Source: Mytilus edulis
Lineage: Eukaryota > Mollusca > Bivalvia > Mytilida > Mytilidae
Length of the DNA stretch: 64,000 nt
Direction: 5' to 3'
Assembly: GCF_963676685.1 (NCBI RefSeq)
Contig: NC_092351.1
Coordinates: 41,902,733 to 41,966,732, forward strand
Shown here: piece after piece, positions 36,488-48,649 of the stretch
Position numbering within the stretch: position 1 is the stretch's first letter
Layout: every line of letters begins with the position of its first letter
Translations under genes and position numbers: made by a program
Notes under the pieces: model-generated
Told to the model about the DNA's origin: nothing
The model's input: the letters and a program-made list of their open reading frames with translations, nothing else
The model's database searches: none

Positions 36488-38155
36488 TCAGTCCAATACA
36501 AACTCAGTATCAGTATCAGTAGCATCGGAACTTATAGATTTCGTGAACTCTTTGTATCGTTGTAACTCCAATACCACAATACTCTTTTTGTAATTAAGGC
36601 ATGGCAATTTTCTTGAAAATTTTAATGCCCTTCTTAGTTTTTCGCTCATTAAAAAATAGATGACGAAATTCGACATACATCCGATAATGGTTGATATTTT
36701 TAGAATCTCTATGGTAATTTTCAACTTTTCCAAAGTGATGTCGAATTTCCCCCATACAATATTCAGTATGTAATTCATTGGTTCACTGTATGGAGTTATC
36801 CCTAAAACAAGATAGGCAAAGTGTTTGTGTATTGCTGGGATTTTACTTAGGTCACACGAGTAAACGGCCATTTCATAGGAGCGTTTAATATTTTCAAAAT
36901 TTACTTCGCTTATATTGTTACAGAGAAATATGTCAATGAGTTTTGTCAAACTTTGTTCCGTATTATTTATCATAAGTCCAGTCAGCTTGTGGATAATAGT
37001 TGTAACCATTTCTTCATATTCGGGATCAATCTTACTAGAAAGTTGCTTTGTGTAATCTGCATATGTATTTCCAACCAACGTATGAACTACATAATTTGTC
37101 CATACTCTATAATTGTGCGATGAATCAATATCAGATTGGCAAGACATATTTATATTCAAGTTTAAATCAGAGTTAACTTTTTGTACGAATCTGAACTGTA
37201 GTTTGTCTAGACATTTCATAGATTTGTCTCTTATCTCGTACTTCACTTTTTTCCAAACGATGTCTTCCTTATTCATATCAGACTTGTATGTGTTAAATAC
37301 GGTAACATTGATAAGTAAACGTGGTATCTCGGATAACAAGAAAACAACAACTATACACTAAATCAAGATACTCGATCTTCTTTTAGTTTTACGCTTTGAG
37401 AGGGAATCCTTCCTTCGAATTCTTTTCTGATAACAAAGTATGAACGCTATATAGAGTGACGAAATTATCATTATAACTACTGCAGAAGTCAGCAAGAAAA
37501 GAAACAAGAACGAATGAAACATTAAAACATACTTCTCCAGTAATTTGTTCGGCTTAGAGACAAAACATGTGTCCTTTTTTATTGACCTTAAACGAACAAC
37601 AAAAATCCTAGGAATATTAATTATCATCGAAGTTAGAAAGCAAATCCAACAAACAATAACGGATTTTCTGTCAGTGATGGTTATTCTAAATCGGATTGGA
37701 AAAGCTACGGCTAAGAATTTCTGTAAACCAAGAGAAGAAGTCAGTAACACAGATACAAGATGGAAACTGTCAGCAAGCTGAGTAGCACAATAGTGGATAA
37801 TACAATAAGGATATTTAATATTAACCAAATTTGTAATATCGCTCACTGTAAAATTTTTAAGTGTGCCAATTTCAAAACCTATAGGTGTTCCTATTTGAAT
37901 GTTGTCATCTGCGTTGGCTATCCCGATGTCTCTAAACTGATAAGCAAACAAAGGCACAAGCCCATAAGTACAGAATGCGGTAATGCTATCTGATATAGCT
38001 AATCCTTGCAATAAAATTGTAACAGGTGTTTTTATTCGCTTGTCAAAAAACGCTACAAACACAATTATGTTCATCAAGATTGCCAAGTAAGAAATAGCTG
38101 GACCAGCTACTATATTAATCCAGTAAGGAGTACGTTGGAAAATTATGAAGAACAT
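36488..38155 (-). pseudogene. Rhodopsin-like GPCR with in-frame amber codon in TM6
   Basis: One reading frame of 556 codons runs from the ATG at 38155 to the stop at 36488. It is broken only by a TAG at 37358-37360 (codon 266). TM1 is about residues 13-37, with Asn29. TM2 has LAISD, with Asp56 at the conserved acidic position. TM3 follows Cys118 and ends in LQK where DRY is usual. TM4 has Trp170; Cys197 is in extracellular loop 2. TM5 is about 209-240; intracellular loop 3 is basic. TM6 is split by the amber codon but keeps Pro278. TM7 (about 479-503) has NFVIY in place of NPxxY, then a basic helix 8. Between TM6 and TM7 lies a loop of about 190 residues with four cysteines. It resembles invertebrate peptide-receptor-type GPCRs, but the ligand is unknown. 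The rest of the frame is intact, so this may be a recent pseudogene, a null allele or a base error. An in-frame TAA lies 15 bp upstream of the ATG. Confidence 0.82.
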
Positions 38156-39282
38156 GTTCCTCACCCAATATTATCGATTGTCCGCTACAATGAGCTTTTC
38201 GGATCGAACAATATGAAAAAGGCAGCTTGGCCATGATCTCTTGAAGTCATTTGTTTTGACTAACTACCAAAATGACTGGGCGAACCTGCTGTATCATTTA
38301 AGTCACTATTTGAACCTGAAATATGAAAATGTTAAGAAATGCTGTAGCTTAAATAATGGTTTTAAGCAACTGAAAGGAAATTATAGATGCAAAATATGGA
38401 TGGTAATAAGATAAGAATTAATCAATTTCAAATAATTTGTAAAAATTATTTATTTACTTTTATGTATTTTTATAGCGTGTGTGTGAGTGAACGTATATTT
38501 GCATTTATTGAAATTATACATTTCGGTTTCTGAACTCTACTAATGTCTTCTTAACTATAGAAAACTGTATTAAACAATTATTTCGATTTTTTGTATTTGT
38601 CACTTATAATAGGTTTTAGATATGCAATTTGGTGTTTTTACAAAAACATATGCACATAGATACATACCACCATACTAGAGTCTCCCAGTATACTTGTGTA
38701 GTCCATTGAAATAAATGGTGCGCTGTGGGGATGATTCTATTGAATTTGATTAATCATATTTGTCATAATAAGCTATAATGGTATTTTCAATGATTGTTCA
38801 TCTGGACTTGCCTCCGGAAAGGAAAGTTTCATCGAATACACAGGAAACTTTCGACCTTATTGGACTAAATGGCATATTATAATCATACTAATTGAATTTT
38901 GATCAGATATGTCACGTGGAACGACGTTTCGTATAATACAATTCTAACTAATTTATAAACTTAATATTTGTGATTCCTTCATATTCAATTTTAAACCAAA
39001 ATATTAAAAAAAAGTATAGAGGATCACAACAGTAACATTATTTATAACAATCACCAAAATAAACACATCGGTGTGAATCTAGGCTCCATTTTGAAGATTG
39101 GTCTTAACTTGACTAGTGGCACTCGATTTGTAATTTTAAAAACAATACTAACTTTTCATTGGATCGAAAACAAATGTTTAAAATAGAAGTAAAAATATAA
39201 TTTATGCACAATATAAATGATAAGGTTTCGTGAAAAAGTCGATAAATTAATAATGTATATGTTAATTATAAAAACGAAGAAC
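38156..39282. other. Upstream flank of the GPCR
   Basis: AT-rich. No upstream coding exon is recognised; a TAG acceptor-like site just 5' of the ATG could mark an untranslated exon border. Confidence 0.35.
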
Positions 39283-39868
39283 TAAAAGGAGTAGGTCAGG
39301 TAAGGACCGATTTTGGCCTCAAATTTCAGGTTCATCAGACAAAAGATTTTGACCACTTTTTAAACACTTAAGTGTTTACTTCATTTAAATCAATTAGTTT
39401 ATGTGAAAGATTTTAACTGATTTAGTCATTAAAAACGATCCGATTCAAGCTCACATATGAAAAATCTACCAAATATGCCAAAAAATGTCACTTTTCAGAT
39501 GGTTTTTTGTCAAAAATGAAAGTGGCCGCATCCGTGTTCATCCTCAACCTTTATATATGTTATGTATTATCATAAAATACAACTTACATTTCAATATTAA
39601 GGATGAACACGAATGCGACCACTTTCGTTTTACACGAAAACCGTCTAAAATTTAACTAAAATGCTTGAATTGTGAAGATTTCAGTAATTTAGCAGGCTTA
39701 ATGATGCAAGTACCCGATATATGTGCATTGTATTGTCAAAACAGACCATATGTATGTAGCAGAAGCATTCTACTGTCCAATAAATAACTAAAAGTTTACA
39801 TTTTAACAATTTTGTAAAACTGCTATATTTTGGGGCCAAAAAGGGGTCTTACTGGACCTACTCTTTTA
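39283..39868. mobile_element. 586-bp MITE with GAGTAGGTC ends and internal hairpin
   Basis: Left end TAAAAGGAGTAGGTCAGGTA and right end GGACCTACTCTTTTA are inverse complements, followed inward by GGCCTCAAA / TTTTGGGGCC. Inside, AAAGTGGCCGCATCCGTGTT (about 39519-39540) faces its inverse at about 39610-39632. No coding capacity. Confidence 0.75.
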
Positions 39869-40185
39869 CATTTGCCTCGACCGAAAACCAATTGAATACG
39901 AACTTGGTAAACGACATTGAATGAGGAAACAATAAAATGAAAAGAAATGAAAAGAGCTTTAGAAATGAAATAAAATCTTCTGCCATTTGGTCTCTGGAGG
40001 AGATTTGTCTCATTAGCAATCTTCTTATTTTTATCATCTATTTATTTCGTCTTTGCAAGCTTGATCTTCAATTTCCAACATGCATCATTATGATTTGTCT
40101 GTTTATTGTTGTTTCTTTTTGTTGTTGTTTGTTAGTTGATAATGTCGACGTTGGGGATAATTTGAAAAACAACGTCAAAAAAAGA

Positions 40186-40760
40186 GGGACGAAAGATACC
40201 AGAGGGACAGTCAAACTCATAGATTGAAAATAAACTGACAACGCCATGGCTTGAATTAAAAAGACAAACAGACAAATAATAGTACAGAAGACACAACATA
40301 GAAAACTAAAGACTAAGCAACACGAACCCCACCAAAAAACAGGGGGTGATCTCAGGTGCTCCGGTAAGCAGATCCTGCTCCACATGTGGCACCCTTCGTG
40401 TTGCTTATGATATACCATTTCCGGTAAATAGTCTACTTCGGTAGGTCACATTCGTGAAAAGGGAAGGGTAATGTAGATACGACATAAGGAACATATCCGA
40501 TATCATCTGTGAAACGGTTATTCCATAACGGTCAACCAACTCGTGATGGCGTCCGTAAAATTTACGAAGGGATGATTTCATCTTCACCATTTGGAACTCT
40601 TGGTTTAAAAGCTTCCTTGTGAGCAGCACTCCTCTATCAAGGAAATCATGATAGGAAATACAAGCCCGGGAATATCGTATCAATTGGGAGATATATACTC
40701 CGTATGCAGGCGCTGCTGGAATGTTGCTACATAGAAGCTATGCCATTAAAGAAAGGAAAA
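40186..40760 (-). mobile_element. 5'-truncated RT element, C-terminal part plus tail
   Basis: On the minus strand an open frame from about 40725 to 40405 reads through SNIPAAPAYGVYISQLIRYS, FLDRG, SLRKFYGRHHELVDRYG and a C-terminal stop. The same 3' tail as at 14525-14725 follows. This copy is better preserved than the 12.8-kb relic but lacks the catalytic domain, so it is inactive. Confidence 0.7.
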
Positions 40761-41580
40761 CAACATCTAAAAGTATGTTTATCATTTTGGGTTTTTTCTT
40801 GTTTTTTAAGAACTGCGATTGCTTATGATATTTGTATGTATAGTACCTTTGTAAAATATATAAAAAATCACTAGCATGTCTTTTGTAACGATAAGATTTC
40901 TACATATTTTTTTATTAATTTAGTTTCATACATAATTACAATTTTCATAAGAAAACAGCTGCAATATACACACATAAATTACTGGTAAATATCACAGATA
41001 TGCTACATCAAAAACACAAAATGCTGTTATGCAGCACACATAAATTACTAGTATCACAGATAGGCTATTTCAGATGCTGGTATGCATCCTTCAATATATG
41101 ATTTGTAGTTGCACGACAGATGTGATTAACCGGTATATAATATTTAAATACTATTGGCAACATTATACCCTACGGCAGTACAAATCAAACACATTGTACC
41201 AACTAAATACAAACGGAGATAATCACCGATTTTTACAATACTAAGGTAATAAATTATTTTCAAAATTATCATTATTTTGAAAAAAAATACAAAATATTGT
41301 ACTCTAAATTCATGCAACACTATTAGCATTGCCAAGACAAATGTTTTACTGTTATTGGAATATTTGGCAACGCTATGAAAAATATTTGACACAGTCATTC
41401 TTAAAGCAAATGTACTCTTTTAAGTATATGTGTTGTCGGTCAGTCTTCGACAATTGTGTTTAATTTGCCCCTCCCCATAACGGGATTTACCCACTTATTT
41501 CAAACTACATATAGCGAATTTTACATTGTAAGTACACTACCAATAATTTACCTATACTTTTTTGGTACATTTCTACCCTC
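40761..41580. other. AT-rich spacer, nothing recognised
   Basis: A short internal duplication of CACATAAATTACT..ATATCACAGATA occurs at about 40970-41065. No gene supported. Confidence 0.35.
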
Positions 41581-41640
41581 GTGCATATCAGTACTGTAAG
41601 GAAAGACTGAAAACTTATAATGTTATACTTTCAATGAAAT

Positions 41641-41965
41641 CAGTACTGATTTTGTCAGTACTGTTTCAGTACTGATTTTGACAGTACTGTTTTAGTACTG
41701 ATTTTGACAGTACTGTTTTAGTACTGATTTTGACAGTACTGTTTTAGTACTGATTTTGTCAGTACTGTTTCAGTACTGAATTTGACAGTACTGTTTCAGT
41801 ACTGATTTTGACAGTACTGTTTTAGTACTGATTTTGACAGTACTGTTTCAGTACTGATGTTGACAGTACTGTTTCAGTACTGATTTTGACAGTACTGATT
41901 TCGTCAGTAATGATTCAGTACTGATTTCGTAAGTAGTGTTTCGTTACTAATTTCTTCAGTACTGT
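41641..41965 (+). repeat. CAGTACTG palindrome array, 26-bp dimeric period
   Basis: Twenty AGTACT cores from 41642 to 41891, spaced alternately 15 and 11 bp without exception. They are joined by GATTTTGA and GTTT spacers. Degenerate units follow to about 41965. Each core is an 8-bp palindrome, CAGTACTG, or one base short of it. Confidence 0.95.
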
Positions 41966-43628
41966 TTCATTATAACACTTTTTAAATCAGACTGTATCTT
42001 TATAGTGATGCCTAGTTGTTTTGTATATTTGGGGTGGGTTAATTGTTCTCTTTGACACTTACCCCATTTCCATTCATTTTCTTTATCGTGACATGTTAAT
42101 GTTTTCGTTATGTTTTTTTTTATTTCTCTGATTTTTGTTGTCCTGAAGTGGTTCAGCTTTAGATCCAGCTCTTCGACAGTTACTTTAGCTTTTTTTTTTT
42201 AAATATTCTGGCTTTATGTCATATTTATTGTCAGAATTGCATCTTGTGTGGTCTACAAGGTTTATGTTTTTAATACTTATTAATACTTCTATTTGACAAT
42301 ACCATATTACATGTATTTATATCTTGCTTGAGTCAAATCAGAACATATTGAACATTGGAACTCGATATATTACTTTTGAGAAGATGAGTGGATGGATTGA
42401 TGTTATGTGATCCAGTGGCAAGTTAAGTGCAGGAAGAGGACATGATACTCAGATATAAATACAATGTAATTAACATATTTTGTACAGAACTAGACCAATA
42501 ATGCACTGAGCTCCCTTTTAACATGCTAGTTCACCACAAGGAGAGAATCTGCTATAAGACATGTCCCCCTACATGAACAGGTACCTTCAGACTGAACAGT
42601 GTATGTTTTTCTCCTTTTACTGTGAGCTGAGCGAATATTCAGAATACGACCACTTTTTTTAGTCTAACTTCTCATAAATAAATTTCCAATCATAAGCTCA
42701 ATGTAAGATTTTTAATGGTTAAATACATTTATTGACAGATTTCTTTTTTTTTTTGTATACATTAATCATGCTGCAATTTCATTCACTTGTAATGAGTGTA
42801 TTGTGAATAGTAACTTAAATACATGTATGCATAACTCTTGTACTCTTTCCTATAAAACTGCAGAGCGTATTTTACGAAAAGAATATATGAAATTTAGTGC
42901 TACAATATTTAGGCATCCCGTTAACGGGGAGTTGAAAGGGTGAGAACTACATTACTCAGTATAGCATGTTCACATGAGGACTGATGACTTTCAGAAACTC
43001 TTGGTTTGTAGTTCCTCAGAAATCTCTGATTGATTTGAATCTTACAGACATACAAACAAAGGTACATTTTGTAAAATAAGCATAAAAATTTAAAGAAAGA
43101 TTTCCAACAGACTGATTAATGTCTGACGGAGGTCATTTGGTACATAATTAACCTTTTTGATTTTTGAACATATATGGTTTGCTTTTCAAAATTAATTTTT
43201 ATTGACTAAATAAAACAAGCTGAAGAACTCAAATTTTTGTTCTATCTTCTTATCAACTGCAATAACTTCCATCGAAATACAATAAACAGTAATCTTAAGA
43301 ATGAACAGCATTAAAAAGTAAAAAAATGTGTTTTTCTTTCTCTCAATTAATGGTTTTTTTTAATAACTGTTTCATAATTCTGCTTCAATGTTATTTTCCA
43401 TTGCTCTTCCTATGCATGTGATATATATCTTTGCCAACTTGTTTCTGGAAAGGAAAAAGTGGATTATAACACTTATCATTTTGTTTTAGTCCAATAATAA
43501 GATTAAACATAGGTCAACCATGACATTATGTGAATCAGTGTACATGCATTGCTAAAGGTGGTATAACGTTAATTATACAAGGTTTATATTATACAGGGAG
43601 AAAAATGAAAGAAAAAAAATGGAACAAT
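41966..43628. other. AT-rich sequence between the two palindrome arrays
   Basis: No supported gene or named repeat. Confidence 0.35.
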
Positions 43629-44080
43629 AACACTGGACACTTTTAATTTGCAAAACACTCATTTGCAAATCCGCCGCCGCCTCAAACAAGAGCTACAATA
43701 TCATGTATATAACCAAAATGTGCAGAATTACATGGGATTCAATAATTTCATTGGTTTTCTACAGTTACTTTCATATTTATTTTGCAATTTGAATTATAAA
43801 AACATGGGATTTTCAATATCCCATGGGACAGGGCAAAATCCCATGGGATTTACCATTATCCCATGGGATTTTGGTTAAATCCCATGGGATTTTTTTTTGT
43901 CCCATGGGATTATTGTAGTCCCATGGGATATTTGTTGTCCCATGGGACAAAAAAAATCCCATGGGATTTTTAATATCCCATGGGACAAATTAAAATCCTA
44001 TGGGATTCTAATTGTAAATATATAGATATAAATAAACAGTAATGTGTATGTTACAATGTATTCTATTTGGTAGTAAATTA
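43629..44080 (+). repeat. CCCATGGG palindrome-array element, forward copy
   Basis: A leader of about 170 bp with CGCCGCCGCCTCAAACAAGA is followed by nine CCCATGGG cores (43820, 43840, 43860, 43881, 43901, 43920, 43939, 43958, 43977), one decayed core at 43998, and a tail with TATGTTACAATG and TTTGGTAGTAAA. Core spacing is 19-21 bp. The 76-codon frame over it is a by-product of the repeats. Reverse copy at 62058. Confidence 0.92.
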
Positions 44081-44870
44081 TTATAAGATGAATCTTTTTA
44101 ATTGAATATCTTTTTTTCTTGGGAAATGTTAATTTAGCATATTGTTCTTTAACTGTTCAAAACTAAACTTTTAAACAACAAAGCAGATAACGTTAGTATC
44201 AATATATGTTTATTCATGAATTATAGAATACTTTCTTGAAACACAATTATTTGCCATTTGAAATCAATAAAAACTCTATTGTTAGGCTTAACATACTAGT
44301 AGCTATTTAAGTAAATCTATTTTTTTCACAATATCCCTCAACACAAAACATTAATAGTTTCTTATCATCCAGCATTGTTTGATGGTATAGTCCACTTTTT
44401 GGACATTCAGCACAGAACTTTGATATTATTGTGGTTTCAATATTTTTTTGAATTTAAAAGAACTTCAAATCATTGACTGAGTGATGAAAATAATAACTGA
44501 TCCAACTTTTTTCTTTGAATTTATTCCGGTCTTGTTTCTATGTTTTCTCCATTTATTTTAGGTGGTGAATTTCAATCCTTCTGAAAAAGAACCAATAAAA
44601 TCTAAAGTAATGGATTATACAAAATTGTTTTCATACATGTAGCAATAATATGATTTTCAATAAAAATAGCTATGCGGTATGGATTTTACTGATTGTTAAA
44701 GGTTGTCCAGTGTCATCAGTTGCTAACGGCCTACATCCTTTGGTCTCTGATGGAGGGTTGTCAAATTAGCAATGTACCACATCTTCCTATTCTAATACCA
44801 TATAACAATCAATTAATTTATTCTTCTTTATAAAATTTGGGTATTTTCCCAAGATATATACATAATATAT
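44081..44870. other. AT-rich spacer with a repeat fragment
   Basis: A diverged 'tttggtctct..ttagcaat..accacatcttc' fragment lies at about 44725-44800. No gene seen. Confidence 0.4.
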
Positions 44871-44875
44871 ATATA

Positions 44876-45083
44876 TACTGTAAATTCGGAATTAATGCAA
44901 GTTTTTTTTTATTGCGAAAAATGCAACGGAGTTGTAAACGCAATAATTTAAACTCGTATTATGAAATATTTTATATGGATTAAACAGGATTTTTCAAAAT
45001 CGTAAAATTTAAAATCGCATTTAAGTCTAAAATGACAGAATCGCAATAATAAATGCACGCAATAATTTATGAATTTTACAGTA
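44876..45083. mobile_element. 208-bp MITE with TACTGTAAATTC ends
   Basis: Left end TACTGTAAATTCGGAATTAA and right end AATTTTACAGTA are inverse complements, with TA outside both ends (TA duplication, Tc1/mariner-like in style). The interior has AACGCAATAATTTA and GCACGCAATAATTTA motifs. Confidence 0.7.
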
Positions 45084-46614
45084 TAAAGATCAATGTTAAA
45101 AGTTAAAACTTTAGACAACTATAATAACATTCCATTATTCACAAGAATTTGCAATATATTATACAAAATGCAGACAACAGAAACAATATTTCTTTAAGCT
45201 TTTGAAGTTCAGACAGATTTCAATTTGTGTTTTATTTCAATGAAAAAATACCTTGAACATATTGGAAATTATAACATTGATACAAACAAAATATGTATGT
45301 TTTATCCTTTTTTTTGTGTTGTTGGCTTGCTGTCTCATTTTAATATACATTTAAACATACATCAATAATCTTCTTCTTTATTAAAAGTAAAAATGGGATA
45401 TTTTTGATTTTGATATCCCAACACATTATAGTTCTATCACATAACTTATTACCAAGTTCAAAAACACCATTGTGTTTGATATTAATTTTAAGACATGTAT
45501 AAATGTTCCAGACCATATCAATATTCGGATCTTACTTTTATGGTCCAGAACTTACAGTCCCACCATATGTGTACAGTCAGACCATTTAAGTATACTTGTA
45601 CTGTCTGGTACCAGCTCAACCAAACCTGTGTTTTTATTTTAACTGCAATTAAACTTTTTGTATTAATCTATTAAAGATTTCAGTTATGTTGATCTGTACT
45701 GTACATTTGTTTGTAATAAACTTGACCAACTTCTTAAAATTGGGCAGACTGTATGCGTACAGTCCAAATACTTGTTTGTTCTGGAACATAAACATGATTA
45801 ACAAGCATTTGGCAGGATGTCATGCTAAAATCCCATTAATATTAGTACTAAATTTTGAGTATATACATGTAAATCCACAAGTTACTTACTGAAATTCATG
45901 GTGAACACTCACCAAAAACTTACAATTTCAAAACACTATCAAAACAGAGCATAAAACTTACCGAAAAACAAGATGTTTTACATTTATCCAGGAGCAGGAT
46001 AATTGAAAAGTTGTTTTTTTCTTTCTCTGCTGTCCATCATATAACCTTTGAATTCATTCATGCAAAATATGAAAATCTGCAAAGGTAAGACCTAGAACCT
46101 CAACTTATCCACATTTTGAATTTTGAACTGCATACTTGTCCTTTTCATCTTGCTGACAACCTAAACATAAAAAAATGATAAAAACATAATTCTAGATTGA
46201 ATTTGTGTTTTTATTTTTGTTGGTACATGTACAAACAATTTCCCAACTTTAAAACGAAAACATCATCACCAAAGAGGAGGTCATACTAACCTCCGAAATA
46301 TTTAAACAAACCGAAATTATTACTTGATTAAGATCTTGTCGTAAATTAATGGCATAGATACTCTTATTTTTGAAAACTTGATGTCTATTGCATACTTATA
46401 TTCCTTTTTACGAGAGTATGCATATTAAGATGGACTCCATGGACTTTAATGTAAGCATGATTAATTTTACAGTCACTGACAGTTTTTCAGCTCTATGTGT
46501 ACATTTTGAGAGAATCTTGCAATACTGTATATTCTGATATTCAGAACTTATTGTGAGGTTTTTATTAATACAACTGAAAGCTGTATCTCGTTTTCATTTC
46601 TGATACATATTTAT
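45084..46614. other. AT-rich intergenic sequence
   Basis: No gene supported. Short CAGTCC / GTACAGTC motifs recur near 45555-45775 but form no array. Confidence 0.35.
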
Positions 46615-46740
46615 GAGCTGAAGACCAGTGCCGAATTTTTCTCACTGCATTGAAGACCCATAGGTGACCTTCGGCCGTTGTCTGCTCTTTGATTGGGTTG
46701 TTGTCTCTTTGTCAAATTCCCAGTTTCCACTTCCCATTTT
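46615..46740 (+). repeat. Dispersed repeat, same family as 1-115
   Basis: CATTGAAGACCCATAGG..GGCCGTTGTCTGCTC..GGGTTGTTGTCTC. Confidence 0.55.
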
Positions 46741-46959
46741 ATATCATGTATGCTGATTTTTCTTAAATTACAATATTCAATCATGCAATTTTGTCTATTA
46801 TTGAAAATACGATAAGCAAAAATAAATGCACAAAAAATTTAACATTGTTATATATATGTAAAAGACTTTTTTTTAAATTCAAAACAGTTGCCTACACTGT
46901 TAATTTCCTTGTTTGATTTCATATTTTTAAAGCCTTTATAGCTAGCTAGATGGTATGCC

Positions 46960-47900
46960 GGGGCGGATCCAGCCATTTTAAAAAGGGGGGTTCCCAACCC
47001 AAGACAAAGGGGATGATCCTATATTCATTTGATTTGTTTTATTGTCTCATACAAGAATATATATGGTTTGACGGTGGGGATCAGGAATCCTGAAATTTTT
47101 TCACCTAACCACTGGATGACAGGGGATCTCAACCATTTAAAAGTTTCTCAAACATGTGGGGGTGGGGGTGAACCCCATGGACTCTCCCTATATTTCCTTT
47201 GATTTGTTTTATTGTTCTATACAAGAATATATAAATATGGTTTAGGGGTGGGGATCTTGACCGTTTACAAGTTTTCAAACTAGAGGGGGTGGGACTTCAC
47301 TTTTATTTTATTTCATTATTAATTTTATTGTCCCCGACAAGAATATATATGGTTTAGGGGTGGGGATCTGGATCGTTCACAAGATAATAGCACATTCTCA
47401 AATTGAACAGAGTGGGGTAACCCCAAAGACCTCCTTTTAATTTCATTTGATTTGTTTTATCGTCCCATTCAAGAATATATATGGTTTAGGGATGGGGATC
47501 TGTACCATTTACAAGATAATAGCATATTCTCAAATTGAAAGGGGTGGGGATTACCTCCCATGGACTCACCCTCCCTTCTTTCTTCCCCCCGAAATACCTT
47601 TTAATAAGCCCCAATGCACAGATAGTTCACAGTATTTTCCCTTGATTTACACTAAAGAATATACCCTATACAGGTGTAATTTTTTTTTTAAAGATAATAC
47701 AACTGAAGACCACCATGACCACAGTGGTGGATCCAGAATTTTTCATAAGTGGGGCCCACCGACTGCCTAAGAGGGGCCTGCTCCTGCCATGACTCAGTGA
47801 TTCCATATATAATCAACCAATTCTTTTCCCAAACAGGGGGCCCTGAACTCCTGATTCCCCCTTTTTTTTCCTCATTTCAATCACCCTGATATAAATTTAG
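46960..47900. repeat. Composite GGCGGATCCAG repeat with four tandem units
   Basis: Starts GGGGCGGATCCAGCCATTTT. Four diverged units (about 47025, 47195, 47310 and 47440) each contain TTTGATTTGTTTTAT, CAAGAATATATATGGTTTAG and GGTGGGGATCT. A second, differently oriented GGATCCAGAATTTTTCATAA fragment occupies 47728-47870. Confidence 0.65.
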
Positions 47901-48389
47901 TTTTATCACTTACAATAGGAATGGTTTGAATTCCCCAATAATTCTTATATACCATTAATATCAACATATTTCATTTTTGATAAATGAAAGGCAAAAGTTT
48001 TCTATGGGTAGAAATGGATAGTGGGAAGCTTTCAGATTCACACCATGCCGGTGGCTGTGTTCAAAGTGCTGGGTTTTTATGACCCTCGTTGTTTGCGGAC
48101 TAACTATTTAGGCCAGTGGTGGATAATAGTGTGCGTGCATTAATCTTCTATACCTTCTTAATCAATATATTCAAATACTGACGGCAAGTGTTGTAATGAT
48201 GTATCAATGTCTTTTTGAAATCACCGTGCTATTTACATGTGGGATCGAGAATGCAGGGGAAGGAAACTTGTCAATTATGTTTATTTCTAAGCCAAAATAA
48301 AATGAGCCGCCGTAAAATTAACCTTGGGTAATAACAGTGCATGTAAGGCTCGTCTCGGAGGGGTGTCTTTTTTTCTGTCTTCTTTTTAT

Positions 48390-48646
48390 GCCCCACCTAC
48401 GATAGCAAAGGGGCATTATGTTTTCTGGTCTGTGCCTCCGTTCGTTCGTCCGTTCGTTCGTCCTGTTTCAGGTTAAAGTTTTTGGTCGAGGTAGTTTTTG
48501 ATGAAGTTGAAGTCCAATCAACCTGAAAGTTCCTTATGGTATGATCTTTCTAATTTTAATGTCAAATTAGAGTTCTTACCCCAATTTCACGGTCCACTGA
48601 AATGAAAGTGCGAGTGGGGCATCCGTGTACTGGGGACACATTCTTG
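48390..48646 (+). mobile_element. CCGT-rich element, GCCCCA...GGGGCA type, one-unit copy
   Basis: Same start, CCGT run and end as the copy at 27451, but with a single internal unit. Confidence 0.75.
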
Positions 48647-48649
48647 TTT

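Noticed and set aside
36488-37339. The 283-codon minus-strand frame as a separate gene
   Set aside because: It is in the same frame as the upstream GPCR frame and supplies TM6-TM7. Its apparent start is a TTG inside TM6, so it is the second half of one receptor.
37358-37360. Programmed readthrough or a tiny intron removing the amber codon
   Set aside because: The only GT-AG pair around it spans 14 bases, too short for an intron and not a multiple of three. The following bases (TGT) are not a known strong readthrough context. Kept only as a remote option.
43648-43878. 76-codon frame across the palindrome array, matched by the one at 62274-62504
   Set aside because: The two peptides are similar only because the DNA element is duplicated; the C-terminal half is the translated palindrome array.
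43629-44080. CRISPR-like array
   Set aside because: Regular 20-bp spacing and palindromic repeats look superficially similar, but this is animal DNA, spacers are only about 12 bp and shared between copies, and no cas genes exist.
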